This document shows, piece by piece, positions 25,424 to 35,141 of a DNA stretch of 64,000 nucleotides. The notes under the pieces are model-generated. The model made no database searches and was not told the DNA's origin. It worked only from the letters and a program-made list of their open reading frames with translations. Numbering within the stretch: position 1 is the stretch's first letter; each line of letters starts with the position of its first letter. Both the position numbers and the translations under genes were made by a program. The DNA is from Weissella koreensis KCTC 3621 (GTDB lineage: Bacteria; Bacillota; Bacilli; Lactobacillales; Lactobacillaceae): assembly GCF_000277645.1 (NCBI RefSeq), contig NZ_AKGG01000012.1:62001-126000 (forward strand), read 5' to 3'.

Positions 25424-26794
25424 TTATTTTCCGCGAGCCTGATCAGATGCTTTCTTTTTAGTCTTACGATTAGCACGTAACTCTTCACGGTCAGAAACTC
25501 GTTTCTTAAAGCGAGCATCTTTAGCAATTGCTGCCTTAATTTGATGCTTATATCCTGGTTTAACGTGCTTCTTCTTCTTTTTAACCATCCCCAACATCGT
25601 TGGATCAAGCTTTTGGGTAGACTTATGTCGTTGACGCCGACGACGACGATCAATTCCGTCCTTCAATTCCCCATGACTAAAGTTTTTAGGTTGGAATTCA
25701 ATCCCCATTTTTTCAACACTAGCTACTCGGTCTTCTTCATCTGGATTATAAATTGTAATTGCCGTTCCAGTTTGACCATTACGACCAGTTCGTCCAACTC
25801 GATGAATAAAGAATTCCAATTCATTTGGAATACCATCATTAATAATCAAGTCAACCCCTGGAATATCAATTCCTCGAGCGGCTAAGTCGGTTGCCACGAC
25901 ATATTGATAATCAAGTCGTTGAATAGCAGTCATCACTCGACGACGTTCTCGTGGTTGAATATCTCCGTGAATTTCAGCAACTTTAAGTCCCTGTTGTCGT
26001 AAATACTTAGCCAATTCTTTGGCACGAACCTTAGTATTAGTAAATACTAAGGCCATGTATGGATTACCCATCGTTAACAAACTATAAACGACTTCATCTT
26101 TTGTCTTACCCTTAGTTCCAACCAATAGATTTGTAATAGTATTAGCAATTACCGTCTCACTTGGAATTTCTTCAATAATTGGGTTATTTAAATACTTTTT
26201 CAAAAATGGTTGTAATTTTTTAGGAATCGTAGCCGAAAATACCATCATTTGTAGATCACTTGGCAACGCTCCAGCAATCGCATCAACATCTGGTAAAAAA
26301 CCACCATCCAATGTCATATCAGCTTCATCAATAACTAAAGTTGATGCTTTATGTATATCTAAAGCTCCATTTTTTGAAAGGTCATGAATTCGACCAGGTG
26401 TTCCGATAACAATTTGTGGTTGTTTATTTTCTAGTTGTGCAGTTTGACGGGCTTTATCGGTTCCACCAACGTAGTACCCGATTTGAGGCCGAATTTTTTC
26501 ATCAAACATATCCGCAATTTGCTTAGCAGCACGATTAATTTGAGCCGCTAATTCTCTTGAAGGTGTAGTGATAATAACTTGTACTGTTGATTCCGTTAAA
26601 TTCAATTTTTCAAAGATTGGGATCAAGAAAGCATGAGTCTTACCAGATCCAGTTTGTGACTGTCCCACAACTGAACGACCTTGTAGAATCACTGGAATCA
26701 TTTTCTCTTGAACCGGTGTTGGCTCTTTAAAGTTGATTGCACCTAGAGCTTGATATATTTCTGATTTTAAATTATAATCCGTAAATTTTGCCAT
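25424..26794 (-). CDS. cshB: DEAD-box RNA helicase (CshB type)
   Basis: A 456-residue ATP-dependent RNA helicase. The motifs are in order: Q motif FKEPTPVQEKMIPVI near 20, Walker A SQTGSGKTHAF, PSRELAAQ, GTPGRIHDL, the DEAD box VIDEADMTLDG near 152, SATIPKKL, and the C-terminal TDLAARGIDIPGV and HRVGRTGRNG. A basic tail rich in Arg and Lys (about 375-456) fits RNA binding. CshB-type helicases act in ribosome assembly and RNA decay, especially in the cold. It lies between nrnA and yitT with short gaps. Confidence 0.92.
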   Translation of the reverse strand: MAKFTDYNLKSEIYQALGAINFKEPTPVQEKMIPVILQGRSVVGQSQTGSGKTHAFLIPIFEKLNLTESTVQVIITTPSRELAAQINRAAKQIADMFDEKIRPQIGYYVGGTDKARQTAQLENKQPQIVIGTPGRIHDLSKNGALDIHKASTLVIDEADMTLDGGFLPDVDAIAGALPSDLQMMVFSATIPKKLQPFLKKYLNNPIIEEIPSETVIANTITNLLVGTKGKTKDEVVYSLLTMGNPYMALVFTNTKVRAKELAKYLRQQGLKVAEIHGDIQPRERRRVMTAIQRLDYQYVVATDLAARGIDIPGVDLIINDGIPNELEFFIHRVGRTGRNGQTGTAITIYNPDEEDRVASVEKMGIEFQPKNFSHGELKDGIDRRRRRQRHKSTQKLDPTMLGMVKKKKKHVKPGYKHQIKAAIAKDARFKKRVSDREELRANRKTKKKASDQARGK

Positions 26795-26808
26795 TAATTT
26801 CTCCTGTT

Positions 26809-27759
26809 TTATTCGTTAATGGTTGTTTCTAATACAGCATTAACTTCATCAATAATTGTGTTTATTTCAGTTTGATCTTGTGCTAAAGCACCCGAAGCAA
26901 ATGGGTGTCCACCTCCACCGTGACGTGCCGCAACTTTGTTAATGACCACGTCACGAGAGCGCATGCGAACTCGATAAAAACCTTCTTCTTGTTCTTCAAA
27001 GATAATCCAAGCTTTCATCGTATTAACTTTTCCTAAGAGTGGCACTACAAAGGCAGTCCCAAAATCTCCCAATTCAAAGCTTTCAACAACATCATGTTTC
27101 AAAATAATATAATTTAAACCTAGATCGTTCATTTGCATATTACTTAAAACATAACCAGACATTTTAGCAGCAGCTGGTGAAATAGTATCCATCATTTGAT
27201 TAATTTTAAACCAATCAAAATCAAATTCCATTAATCCTGCAACAACTTCCATTGTCTTCGCATTTGTAGCATATAAGAATCTTCCAGTATCACCAACAAT
27301 TCCGTTATACAAATATGAAGCACCACTATTTGATAACGCTAATTCATTTTTAAATTGTTGATAGAAACTAAAAATTATTGCAGAGGTTGAAGAGGCACCT
27401 TCAATCACCCAATTATAATCTCCATAAGGTTCTTCGTTTGGATGATGGTCAATTTTTACAATTGTAGCCCCTTGTTCCCAACGTTGATCATCCACTCGGG
27501 GAGTATTAGCAGTATCTACTACAATAACTAGTGCATCCTCATAGAGTTGGTCCTCAATTTCATCCATAGTTCCCATCCAAAGGGCACTGTGTTGCATTTT
27601 ACCAACTGTATAAACTTTTTTTTCTGGGAATGAGTTTTGAATTAAATCCGCTAGACCAAATTGTGCACCAAAAGCATCTGGATCGGGCCTTTGATGTCGA
27701 TGAATGATAATTGTATCATGCTTTTTAATTTGCTCTAAAATAACTGTTTCAGCCGTCAT
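26809..27759 (-). CDS. nrnA: Bifunctional oligoribonuclease/pAp phosphatase NrnA (DHH-DHHA1)
   Basis: A 316-residue DHH-family phosphoesterase. The N-terminal catalytic domain has IIHRHQRPDPDAFGAQ near 19, VVDTANTPRVD near 82 and KIDHHPNEEPYGDYNW near 102 (the DHH motif). The C-terminal DHHA1 domain ends in RHGGGGHPFASGA. NrnA degrades short RNA pieces left by other nucleases and can remove the 3'-phosphate from pAp. It sits 14 bases before cshB, an RNA helicase, consistent with a role in RNA turnover. Confidence 0.92.
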   Translation of the reverse strand: MTAETVILEQIKKHDTIIIHRHQRPDPDAFGAQFGLADLIQNSFPEKKVYTVGKMQHSALWMGTMDEIEDQLYEDALVIVVDTANTPRVDDQRWEQGATIVKIDHHPNEEPYGDYNWVIEGASSTSAIIFSFYQQFKNELALSNSGASYLYNGIVGDTGRFLYATNAKTMEVVAGLMEFDFDWFKINQMMDTISPAAAKMSGYVLSNMQMNDLGLNYIILKHDVVESFELGDFGTAFVVPLLGKVNTMKAWIIFEEQEEGFYRVRMRSRDVVINKVAARHGGGGHPFASGALAQDQTEINTIIDEVNAVLETTINE

Positions 27760-27838
27760 ATTTTTATCTCAATTCTTTCAATTATATTTTTAATTATTTT
27801 CTAATCACTAACAACAAATTATAGCACAGATAAGCTGG

Positions 27839-28957
27839 TTAAACCCCATATAAATCCAGCGGAACATCGGTAAAAGTTATTGGTGCCAAATTCGTCATCG
27901 TCAATCCTAATAACCGAATTGGTTCTTGAAAACCTCCTAATTCATCCCAAAGTTCCAATGCCAAATCGTAAAATAAATCAGCTTTATTTTCCATAAAGTC
28001 TAGATTAGTTCGACGCCGTGTTTCAGTTTTAAATTCTGAATCTCTAACTTTCAATACTAAAGTCTTTCCATGCTTTTTTTCTTGTTGCACGGACGTTTCT
28101 AATAAATTAGCTAAATGATGAAATGCCTCGAAAACATCAGCTTCTTCAGATAAAAAGGGACCATAAGTTCTTTCATTTCCAATCGATTTTCGTTCTCTTT
28201 TCCACTCCACCTCACGATCATCAACTCCTCGAATTCTTTGATAAAAATCAAAACCTGCACGACCAAAATGATCAATCAAGGTCGCTTGACTTTGTTGATA
28301 TAAATCATATCCATTATAGATTCCCAAATCGTTCATTTTAGGAATCGTTTTTTTACCAATTCCTCGAATTTCTTGAATCTTAAGATCATTCAAAAATTCT
28401 CTAATTTGGCTAGGATCAATATATGTAAATCCGACCGGTTTATTGTGTTCTGAAGCTAACTTAGCCATAAATTTGTTATATGAAACGCCCACCGATGAGG
28501 TAAGCTTTAATTCATCAAAAATCGTCTGTTGCAAATGATGCGCCAAATCTAAATCTGAATCAAATGTCGATAAATCATTAGTCACATCCAAATAGGCTTC
28601 ATCAAACGCCACTGGTTCTATTTTTTCGGTATATCGATGGAAAATTTCATGAACTAATTGAGACGTTTTTCGATATAATTTGAAATTAGGAACTACGAAA
28701 CGGGCATGAGGTGCCAATTTCAAGGCTTCTACAGCACTCATTGCTGAATGCACCCCTAGTTTACGAGCTTGATAATTGGCAGTTGCAACTACTCCACGTC
28801 CTCCCGTTAAACGTGGATCATTGGCCAAAATTATTGCTTCATCTCGATATTCTGGATGGTCTCGCATTTCAATTTGCGCATAAAATGCATCCATATCAAT
28901 ATGTATAATATGACGATCACTATTTAATTTTAATGGAATATCAAATAAATCAGCCAT
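27839..28957 (-). CDS. dinB: DNA polymerase IV (Y family)
   Basis: A 372-residue translesion polymerase. Motifs: IIHIDMDAFYAQIE (first catalytic Asp, near 20), VAFDEAYLDVT (second acidic pair), and the helix-hairpin-helix segment LKIQEIRGIGKKTIPKMNDLGI. I place the start at 28957 (MADLFDIPLKLN), which matches the usual N-terminus of lactobacilli. The frame is open 26 codons further upstream, but that extension lies over the yajC terminator hairpin, whose stem happens to contain AGGAGG. No LexA-like box was recognised. Confidence 0.92.
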   Translation of the reverse strand: MADLFDIPLKLNSDRHIIHIDMDAFYAQIEMRDHPEYRDEAIILANDPRLTGGRGVVATANYQARKLGVHSAMSAVEALKLAPHARFVVPNFKLYRKTSQLVHEIFHRYTEKIEPVAFDEAYLDVTNDLSTFDSDLDLAHHLQQTIFDELKLTSSVGVSYNKFMAKLASEHNKPVGFTYIDPSQIREFLNDLKIQEIRGIGKKTIPKMNDLGIYNGYDLYQQSQATLIDHFGRAGFDFYQRIRGVDDREVEWKRERKSIGNERTYGPFLSEEADVFEAFHHLANLLETSVQQEKKHGKTLVLKVRDSEFKTETRRRTNLDFMENKADLFYDLALELWDELGGFQEPIRLLGLTMTNLAPITFTDVPLDLYGV

Positions 28958-29005
28958 ATCATTTACTATCCTAACTTTAGAATGCATTGAAAAATTATGT
29001 CGATA

Positions 29006-29042
29006 TAAAAAGAGACTTGGATATAAATACACCAAGCCTCCT
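29006..29042 (-). terminator. Intrinsic terminator after yajC
   Basis: On the minus strand GAGGCTTGG and CCAAGTCTC pair around an AT loop, followed by TTTTTAT. It closes the ruvA-ruvB-queA-tgt-yajC operon. Confidence 0.85.
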
Positions 29043-29056
29043 CACCAGATTAAAAA

Positions 29057-29422
29057 TTAATCTTCTTTTGTTGAAACCGCATCCTCTTTAACAGAACTAG
29101 TTTCATCAACAATCTTTGTGTTTTCTGCTACTACTGGAGCATCTGTAGTTTCAACTACTTCAGCTGCATCCTTATTCTCAACGACCGTTCGAATAGCAGA
29201 CCGTTCAAAAGTTAAAAATACACCATCAGCATCAAGACTGAATGTATCTTTATCAAGTGAATCAATCTTACCATGCAAACCACCAATGGTAACAATTTCA
29301 GTTCCTGGCTTTATTTCGTTCAACATACTTTGACGCTTTTTTGCAGTTTTTTGTTGTGGGCGAATCATCATGAAATACATCAAGGCGATAAACGCAACAA
29401 AAATCAATAAACTTTGTGACAT
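29057..29422 (-). CDS. yajC: Preprotein translocase subunit YajC
   Basis: A 121-residue protein with one N-terminal membrane segment (about 4-18) followed by the family signature MMIRPQQKTAKKRQSMLNEI and the beta-rich EIVTIGGLHGKIDSLD. The C-terminal 30 residues are acidic and low complexity. YajC associates with SecDF in the Sec translocon. It ends the ruvAB-queA-tgt-yajC operon, the standard order in Firmicutes, and is followed by a clear terminator. Confidence 0.93.
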   Translation of the reverse strand: MSQSLLIFVAFIALMYFMMIRPQQKTAKKRQSMLNEIKPGTEIVTIGGLHGKIDSLDKDTFSLDADGVFLTFERSAIRTVVENKDAAEVVETTDAPVVAENTKIVDETSSVKEDAVSTKED

Positions 29423-29440
29423 GTGTTAAAATCTCCTTCT

Positions 29441-30655
29441 CTAAAACAACCGTGCATTTGGCTGATTATAACCATAATCTTCCAAAACTTGCGCTCTGAA
29501 ATCTAATAATTCATCATGATAGATTGCCTCACGCATCTCTTCCATTAACTTTAACAGATATCTTAAATTGTGAACAGATGCAATATTTTGACCATACAAT
29601 TCATTGGCCTTAAATAAGTGATGTAAATAAGCTTTAGTAAACGTATTTGAACCATAATCTTCAGTATCTTCATCAATTAAGCTAAAGTCATCTTTATACT
29701 TACTATTTGTTATGACAATTCGACCATGCTTTGTCATTAGTGATCCATTTCGAGCAATTCGAGTTGGCAAAACGCAATCAAACATATCAATTCCTCGGAT
29801 AGCTGAATCAATTAATGAGTCTGGGGCCGCTACTCCCATCAAATAACGAGGCTTATCCGCTGGCATCCAATCCACGGTGAAATCAAGTACACGATTCATT
29901 TCTTCCTTAGATTCACCAACAGAAAGCCCCCCTACTGCATAACCAGGTAGGTCTAAATCGATCAAACCATCTGCAGAAAGTTTACGTAAGTCTTTGAATC
30001 CCGCTCCCTGAATAATTCCAAACAAAGCTTGATCATTTGGTCGATTATGAGCTTCCTTAGCTCTTTTGGCCCAGCGGGTCGTTCGTTCAACTGAATTTTT
30101 AACATAATCATAAGTTTCAAAATATGGTATTGCCTCATCGAGTTGCATCATTACATCAGATCCCAAATTATTTTGAATTGACATAGCTACTTCTGGCGAG
30201 AGGAACATCTGTGAGCCATCAACATGGTTCTTAAAATCAACACCTTTTTCAGAAATCTTATTGTTTTTAGACAATGACCAAACTTGGAACCCACCTGAAT
30301 CAGTTAAAATTGGTCCGTTCCACTGCATAAATTTATGCAACCCACCAGCTTTAGCGATTAACTCATCTCCTGGACGAACCCATAAATGATAAGTATTTGA
30401 AAGAATAAATTGAGAATTAATATCCTCTAAATCTCGCGGTGAAACATTTTTAACTGAAGCTTGAGTTCCAACTGGCATAAACATTGGCGTATGTACCACT
30501 CCATGCCGTGTATAAATTCTTCCTAAACGTGCACCAGTATGTTTTTCAACATGCAATAATTCATAAACAACTGGCCGCTTGGGATCATTCATTAATTCTT
30601 CTTTTAATGGATATTTTTCCATTAAAAATTGATCAAATTCACTATATTGACGCAT
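29441..30655 (-). CDS. tgt: tRNA-guanine transglycosylase lacking the Cys ligands of the zinc site
   Basis: A 404-residue enzyme that exchanges guanine 34 for preQ1 in queuosine tRNAs. The catalytic segments [12 protein letters not shown] and [14 protein letters not shown] are intact, as are FGIIQG and AVGGLSVGE. The family zinc site normally reads CDCYTC before the AYxxHL helix; here the aligned stretch is TEDYGS (residues 331-336), so all three Cys are replaced by Thr, Asp and Ser, while the His ligand (residue 362, SVHNLRYL) remains. There is also an N-terminal extension of about 23 residues. The start has a good AAGGAG. It lies between queA and yajC. Confidence 0.92.
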   Translation of the reverse strand: MRQYSEFDQFLMEKYPLKEELMNDPKRPVVYELLHVEKHTGARLGRIYTRHGVVHTPMFMPVGTQASVKNVSPRDLEDINSQFILSNTYHLWVRPGDELIAKAGGLHKFMQWNGPILTDSGGFQVWSLSKNNKISEKGVDFKNHVDGSQMFLSPEVAMSIQNNLGSDVMMQLDEAIPYFETYDYVKNSVERTTRWAKRAKEAHNRPNDQALFGIIQGAGFKDLRKLSADGLIDLDLPGYAVGGLSVGESKEEMNRVLDFTVDWMPADKPRYLMGVAAPDSLIDSAIRGIDMFDCVLPTRIARNGSLMTKHGRIVITNSKYKDDFSLIDEDTEDYGSNTFTKAYLHHLFKANELYGQNIASVHNLRYLLKLMEEMREAIYHDELLDFRAQVLEDYGYNQPNARLF

Positions 30656-30666
30656 TTTTTCTCCTT

Positions 30667-31713
30667 TTAATGATGAATAAACATCGCATCTCCAAATGAA
30701 AAGAAACGATATTGTTCTTCAATAGCATGCTGATAAGCATTTAAAATATTTTCTCGTCCCGTAAAAGCCGCCACCAGCATTACCAAAGTTGATTTTGGTA
30801 AATGGAAATTAGTGATAAAAGCATCAACCGTTGTCCATTGATAACCCGGCTTGATAAAGATATCAGTCCATCCAGAATCAGCTTTTAGTTCCCCATTGAA
30901 CTTTGACCCAATGGTCTCCAAAGTCCTAATGGAAGTCGTTCCAGTCGCAATAATCCGACTGCCATTTGCCCTGACATCATTCAAAGTATCAGCTGCAGCT
31001 TGACTTAATTGGTAAAATTCAGAATGCATCTTATGATCTTCTAAATTATTAGTTTCAACTGGTCGAAAAGTTCCCAATCCAACGTGTAAAGTCAATTCTA
31101 CTAGTTTAACACCCTTATCTGCAACTTTTTGTAGTAATTCCGGTGTCCAATGCAATCCAGCTGTTGGTGCTGCTGCTGATCCATTTACCTTAGAATAAAC
31201 TGTTTGATAACGTTCTTGATCTTCCAATTTTTCCTTAATATAAGGTGGCAAAGGCATTTCACCTAAGGATTCCAAAATTTCCAAGAAAATTCCATTATAA
31301 TGAAATTCGACCATTCGGCCACCGTGCTCTAGCTCTTCAGTTACCGTGGCAGTTAATTCACCATTCCCAAAGGAAATTTCCGCACCAACTGGATATTTAC
31401 GGGCCGGATTAACCAAAGTCTCCCAGACATCCCCATGATCTTGTCGAAGCATCAATACTTCAACGTGACCACCTGTCTCAGGGCGAATTCCATGAAGTCG
31501 TGCAGGCAACACTCGCGAATTATTCATCACAATAGCATCACCTGGCTTTAAATATTCTAAAATATCGTAAAAATGACGATCTTCAAGCATCCCAGTATCT
31601 GCATTCAATGCTAATAAGCGTGAAGTATCTCTTTTTTCTAACGGAGTTTGTGCAATCAATTCTACTGGTAAATCATAATCAAAATCATCCAAAGTATAAT
31701 TTGATAAATTCAT
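30667..31713 (-). CDS. queA: tRNA preQ1(34) S-adenosylmethionine ribosyltransferase-isomerase
   Basis: A 348-residue enzyme that builds epoxyqueuosine on tRNA by transferring the ribosyl part of SAM to preQ1. The family signatures are [20 protein letters not shown] near 15, [14 protein letters not shown] near 58, and [14 protein letters not shown] near 180 with [11 protein letters not shown] after it. The C-terminal [19 protein letters not shown] is typical. It lies directly before tgt, whose product makes its substrate, and 3 bases after ruvB. The length is normal. Confidence 0.95.
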   Translation of the reverse strand: MNLSNYTLDDFDYDLPVELIAQTPLEKRDTSRLLALNADTGMLEDRHFYDILEYLKPGDAIVMNNSRVLPARLHGIRPETGGHVEVLMLRQDHGDVWETLVNPARKYPVGAEISFGNGELTATVTEELEHGGRMVEFHYNGIFLEILESLGEMPLPPYIKEKLEDQERYQTVYSKVNGSAAAPTAGLHWTPELLQKVADKGVKLVELTLHVGLGTFRPVETNNLEDHKMHSEFYQLSQAAADTLNDVRANGSRIIATGTTSIRTLETIGSKFNGELKADSGWTDIFIKPGYQWTTVDAFITNFHLPKSTLVMLVAAFTGRENILNAYQHAIEEQYRFFSFGDAMFIHH

Positions 31714-31716
31714 TTT

Positions 31717-32727
31717 TTATCTTCTTTCTTTATCATAAGCAATTTGCAGATGATCATAGGCTTTCATAGTCACCATACGACCGCGTGGTGTTCTTTTTAG
31801 ATAACCGATCTGCAATAAGTATGGTTCATACATCGACTCAATAGTATCAACTTCTTCACCAACATTTGCCGCCAATGTTTTAATTCCCACCGGTCCACCA
31901 TCATAATTTTCAATCATCGTATTCAGAATTTTTAAATCAACTTGATCTAATCCCGATCGATCAATTTTGAGCAATCCTAAGGCAAAATCCACCAAGGACA
32001 AATCAATCGAATCATAATTTTTGACCATAGCAAAGTCTCTAACTCGGCGTAAAAGGCGATTTGCAATTCGTGGTGTCCCATGAGATCTTCGAGCTAACTC
32101 TGCTGCCCCAGATTTTTCAATTTCAATCCCGAATACACCAGCTGAGCGCAAAATAATTTCACTGAGCTCTTGTTGATTATAATAATTCATATGTTCAACG
32201 ATTCCGAAACGATCTCGCAATGGTTGCGAAAGCATTCCACCACGGGTTGTTGCCCCAATCAATGTAAAAGGAGGCAACGGAAAATGCACAGGTCGTGAAT
32301 TTTCACCTTCGCCCACAATGATATCAACATAAAAATCTTCCATAGCAGAATATAACATTTCTTCGACCGTTTTAGGCAAACGATGAATTTCATCAATAAA
32401 CAAAACATCGCCTGGTTGTAACTCATTTAAAACTGCCAGTAAGTCTCCCTGCTTTTCAATAACAGGACCTGTCGTCGTTTTAATATTAACTCCTAGCTCT
32501 GTCGCAATTACCAGCGCAAGAGTTGTTTTACCAAGTCCTGGTGGACCATAGAGCAACGTGTGATCTAATGCTTCTTCTCGTTGTTTAGCCGCTTGAATAT
32601 AAACTTGCAAACGTTCTTTTAATTCTGCTTGCCCGATGTACTGTTTCAACGTATTAGGCCTTAAATTAAGATCACTTTGCTCCTCGTCCGGATTCAGGGA
32701 CGTTTGATCTAAAATCCCATCACTCAT
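31717..32727 (-). CDS. ruvB: Holliday junction branch migration ATPase RuvB
   Basis: A 336-residue AAA+ motor that drives branch migration at Holliday junctions together with RuvA. Walker A is [18 protein letters not shown] near 58, Walker B is [10 protein letters not shown] near 107, and sensor 1 is [12 protein letters not shown] near 155. The sensor 2 Arg lies in [17 protein letters not shown] near 209. The C-terminal winged-helix domain (about 258-330) is present. It follows ruvA by 22 bases in the operon ruvA-ruvB-queA-tgt-yajC. Confidence 0.96.
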   Translation of the reverse strand: MSDGILDQTSLNPDEEQSDLNLRPNTLKQYIGQAELKERLQVYIQAAKQREEALDHTLLYGPPGLGKTTLALVIATELGVNIKTTTGPVIEKQGDLLAVLNELQPGDVLFIDEIHRLPKTVEEMLYSAMEDFYVDIIVGEGENSRPVHFPLPPFTLIGATTRGGMLSQPLRDRFGIVEHMNYYNQQELSEIILRSAGVFGIEIEKSGAAELARRSHGTPRIANRLLRRVRDFAMVKNYDSIDLSLVDFALGLLKIDRSGLDQVDLKILNTMIENYDGGPVGIKTLAANVGEEVDTIESMYEPYLLQIGYLKRTPRGRMVTMKAYDHLQIAYDKERR

Positions 32728-32749
32728 GTTATTACTCCTTCAGGCTTAC

Positions 32750-33343
32750 TTAGTTAAACAATTTTAAACCTGCTGAAACATATCCAGCAGTATCCAAAGT
32801 ATCTAAGGCTGCCAATTTATTAGACACCTTATCTACTTCACGCGCTCCGTACCCAAGCGCTTTTAAAGCTTCCAAAGCATCATCTAATGCTGGATTTTCC
32901 GACTGTTTTGGTTGCTCAATTCCAGTAATATTATTAAAATCAAATGGTAATTTAGCTAAATTATTCTGTAAATCAAGGACAATTTGTTGCGCAGTCTTTT
33001 TTCCGATACCGGGGAACTTAACCAAATAATTAACATCACCCGAAACAATGGCCTGAATAAGACCGGTATGATCAGAATTTGCTAAAATTGCTAAAGCACT
33101 CTTCGGTCCAATCCCAGAAACAGCTAGTAATTGCTCAAAAAGCTGTTTTTCACCAGACGTTTGAAAGCCATATAACGTTTCTTCATCTTGGCGTAAAATC
33201 TGTTCAATATAAACCTTGGCTGACTTATTTTGTTCAAAGGCGTAGGGATTACCAACGATAACCCGATACCCAACTCCACCGGCTTCAACGACAATAAATT
33301 TTGGCGCTAAAACTGTAATTAAGCCATTTAAATATTCATACAT
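32750..33343 (-). CDS. ruvA: Holliday junction DNA helicase subunit RuvA
   Basis: A 197-residue junction-binding protein. The N-terminal OB-fold starts MYEYLNGLITVLAPKFIVVEAGGVGYRV, followed by two helix-hairpin-helix motifs (AVSGIGPKSALAIL and KFPGIGKKTAQQIVLDL) and a small C-terminal RuvB-contact domain (about 150-197). I start at 33343, the canonical RuvA N-terminus, with an AGGGG ribosome site; six extra codons upstream are open but not needed. It is the first gene of the operon; a TATAAT lies about 40 bases upstream without a clear -35. Confidence 0.94.
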   Translation of the reverse strand: MYEYLNGLITVLAPKFIVVEAGGVGYRVIVGNPYAFEQNKSAKVYIEQILRQDEETLYGFQTSGEKQLFEQLLAVSGIGPKSALAILANSDHTGLIQAIVSGDVNYLVKFPGIGKKTAQQIVLDLQNNLAKLPFDFNNITGIEQPKQSENPALDDALEALKALGYGAREVDKVSNKLAALDTLDTAGYVSAGLKLFN

Positions 33344-33488
33344 TATCTCATTTCCCCTCATCTAAAATCGCATAAATTAATTATAACCTATCTGGAAGAA
33401 TAAACGACCATGTCAAATAACTAATTCAATATAGATTATCTGGAATAAATTATTAGTAACTAGGATTTATTACCTAAATTCAAACACC

Positions 33489-34856
33489 TTATTTAACATC
33501 CTGATTTTCTTTTTTTATTCCAATTCCCGTCCAAGCTGATAATAACGAAAAGACTGGCGACAAGATGGCAAAAAAAACAAAAGGCGCAAAATCTGCCACT
33601 GGAACTCCCAAAGTTTGAGCCGCAAAGCTACCGGCAACTCCCCATGGAACTAAGTAGTTCATAACAGTTCCTGAATCTTCTAATGCTCTTCCTAAAGCCA
33701 AACGACTCAATTTAATTCGGTCAAAAGCTGGTTTCCAAAGTTGTCCAGGTAATATCGTAGACAGGTATTGTTCTCCGATTAAAAAATTTGCGGCAATTCC
33801 TGTAAAGATTACACCAGTTAAGACTCCAGATGCTGAATTAATTTTTTGTGAAAGTGGCGCCATAACCGTTTGTAGAATCCGTTGTTCCGTTAAAATTCCA
33901 CCTAAAGATAATGCTAACATAATAACGATGACAGTTGGCATCATCGACATCATTCCTCCACGATTTAAAAGGTTTACTAAATTAGGATTAGTTGATGTTG
34001 TTTTAAATCCGTCCATTAAAATTTGACTAAGGGCTTGGGGTGAATGATTAAACAAGTATACCGTACCAGTCAAGCCAATGTTTAATAATAAAGTTGGAAT
34101 AGCTGGAACTTTCAAAATGGCCATACCGACTAGTAATACCAGCGGAATAATGCTCCACCAAGTGGGTGTAATCAATTGACTTAGTGTAGCTAACCGACTT
34201 GTTGATCCACCATGATGACCCAAACCAAGAATAATAAAAATTATCAAAGAACCTAATAATGCTGGTAAAGTCGTCCACATTAAATTTTTAATATGTGCAA
34301 ATAGATCAGTTTCAGCAATTGACGCTGCTAAATTCGTAGAATCCGATAATGGTGATGATTTATCTCCAAAAATTGCTCCTGATAAAATTGCCCCTGCTAC
34401 TAAGGCTGGGTTAAATCCAAGCGTTACTCCCACCCCCATTAAGGCTACCCCTACTGTTCCAATTGTAGTAAAGGCTGAACCAATCATTGAACCAACCAAA
34501 GCAGTTACTAATAAGGTACTTGGCAAAAACCATGTACTATTAGCTGACTCAAACCCTAACCATAACATTGAGGGGATGACTCCAGTTCCCATCCACAATG
34601 CAATTAGCATACCAATTAATAAGAATAAAAATAATGGAGCTAAACCAGTTCTTATCCCTGCCAATATGTTATCTTGCATCTCAGACCATGAAACTTTTTT
34701 AAAACGTAATATTATCGTGAGTAAAACTAAGCTGACAATCAATGGCATAAAAGCTGGAAGATTGAGACCAATAATTCCAGTACTAAAAATCAAAATAAGT
34801 CCTAGAACAATACTTAATGCTAATTTAAAGCTCACTTTATTTGTATTTTCATTCAT
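33489..34856 (-). CDS. NhaC-family Na+/H+ antiporter-like transporter under T-box control
   Basis: A polytopic membrane protein of about 455 residues with roughly a dozen hydrophobic segments and NhaC-family sequences such as AILSGAIFGDKSSPLSDSTN near 165 and RLALGRALEDSGTVMNYLVPWG near 388. The family includes Na+/H+ and malate/lactate antiporters. Because a T-box riboswitch (34872-35068) precedes it, I infer that it moves an amino acid; T-box-controlled NhaC members (YheL type) have been predicted to be tyrosine transporters, but I could not fix the specifier codon. The start is taken as 34856, with AAGG at good spacing. Confidence 0.85.
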   Translation of the reverse strand: MNENTNKVSFKLALSIVLGLILIFSTGIIGLNLPAFMPLIVSLVLLTIILRFKKVSWSEMQDNILAGIRTGLAPLFLFLLIGMLIALWMGTGVIPSMLWLGFESANSTWFLPSTLLVTALVGSMIGSAFTTIGTVGVALMGVGVTLGFNPALVAGAILSGAIFGDKSSPLSDSTNLAASIAETDLFAHIKNLMWTTLPALLGSLIIFIILGLGHHGGSTSRLATLSQLITPTWWSIIPLVLLVGMAILKVPAIPTLLLNIGLTGTVYLFNHSPQALSQILMDGFKTTSTNPNLVNLLNRGGMMSMMPTVIVIMLALSLGGILTEQRILQTVMAPLSQKINSASGVLTGVIFTGIAANFLIGEQYLSTILPGQLWKPAFDRIKLSRLALGRALEDSGTVMNYLVPWGVAGSFAAQTLGVPVADFAPFVFFAILSPVFSLLSAWTGIGIKKENQDVK

Positions 34857-34871
34857 ATTCATTTTCCTTTT

Positions 34872-35068
34872 CAATAAAAAAGTCCCAACTACGTTAAAAA
34901 ACGTAGTTGGGACGAAGCATCATTTTCCGCGGTACCACCCAAAATTACCCGTCCAAAAAAGAACGAGTCACTTTACAAAGTTAAATTGTTAATAGTTCAA
35001 CGAAATTACCTGCACCACTCACAGCAACCGTGGCTTCTCTGACATTGAATAAGGTCGTCTACTGAATA
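34872..35068 (-). ncRNA. T-box riboswitch leader of the NhaC-family gene
   Basis: The minus strand has the T-box core GGGTGGTACCGCGG (34940-34927), a Stem I region with AGTAGA and CAGAGAAGCC (an AG-bulge-like element), and a terminator with arms GTCCCAACTACG and CGTAGTTGGGAC followed by six T (34914-34876). Uncharged tRNA binding would stabilise the antiterminator and allow transcription. The specifier probably lies in GTTGAACTATTAAC around 34993-35006; CTA, TAT and AAC are all possible there, so the amino acid is not assigned. Confidence 0.93.
34876..34914 (-). terminator. T-box-regulated intrinsic terminator
   Basis: A 12-bp perfect stem with an AT loop, then TTTTTT on the minus strand, directly downstream of the T-box core and just before the transporter start. 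Confidence 0.92.
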
Positions 35069-35073
35069 TCAAA

Positions 35074-35102
35074 AGTCTAACCAAATTTTCATAAACTGTC
35101 AA
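35074..35102 (-). promoter_or_regulatory. Sigma-A promoter of the T-box leader
   Basis: Perfect -35 TTGACA, a 17-base spacer and -10 TAGACT on the minus strand, placed just upstream of the T-box Stem I. Confidence 0.8.
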
Positions 35103-35141
35103 CCATTTTAATTATCTTACAAATATACAAAAAGTTTTATA

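Noticed and set aside
27839..29035. Longer dinB beginning at TTG 29035
   Set aside because: The extra codons cover the yajC terminator, and the AGGAGG there belongs to the stem and abuts the TTG.
34576..34992. Plus-strand frame of 138 codons antisense to the NhaC gene
   Set aside because: It runs through the T-box terminator and leader of the opposite strand, has no ribosome site, and its composition is that of an antisense shadow.
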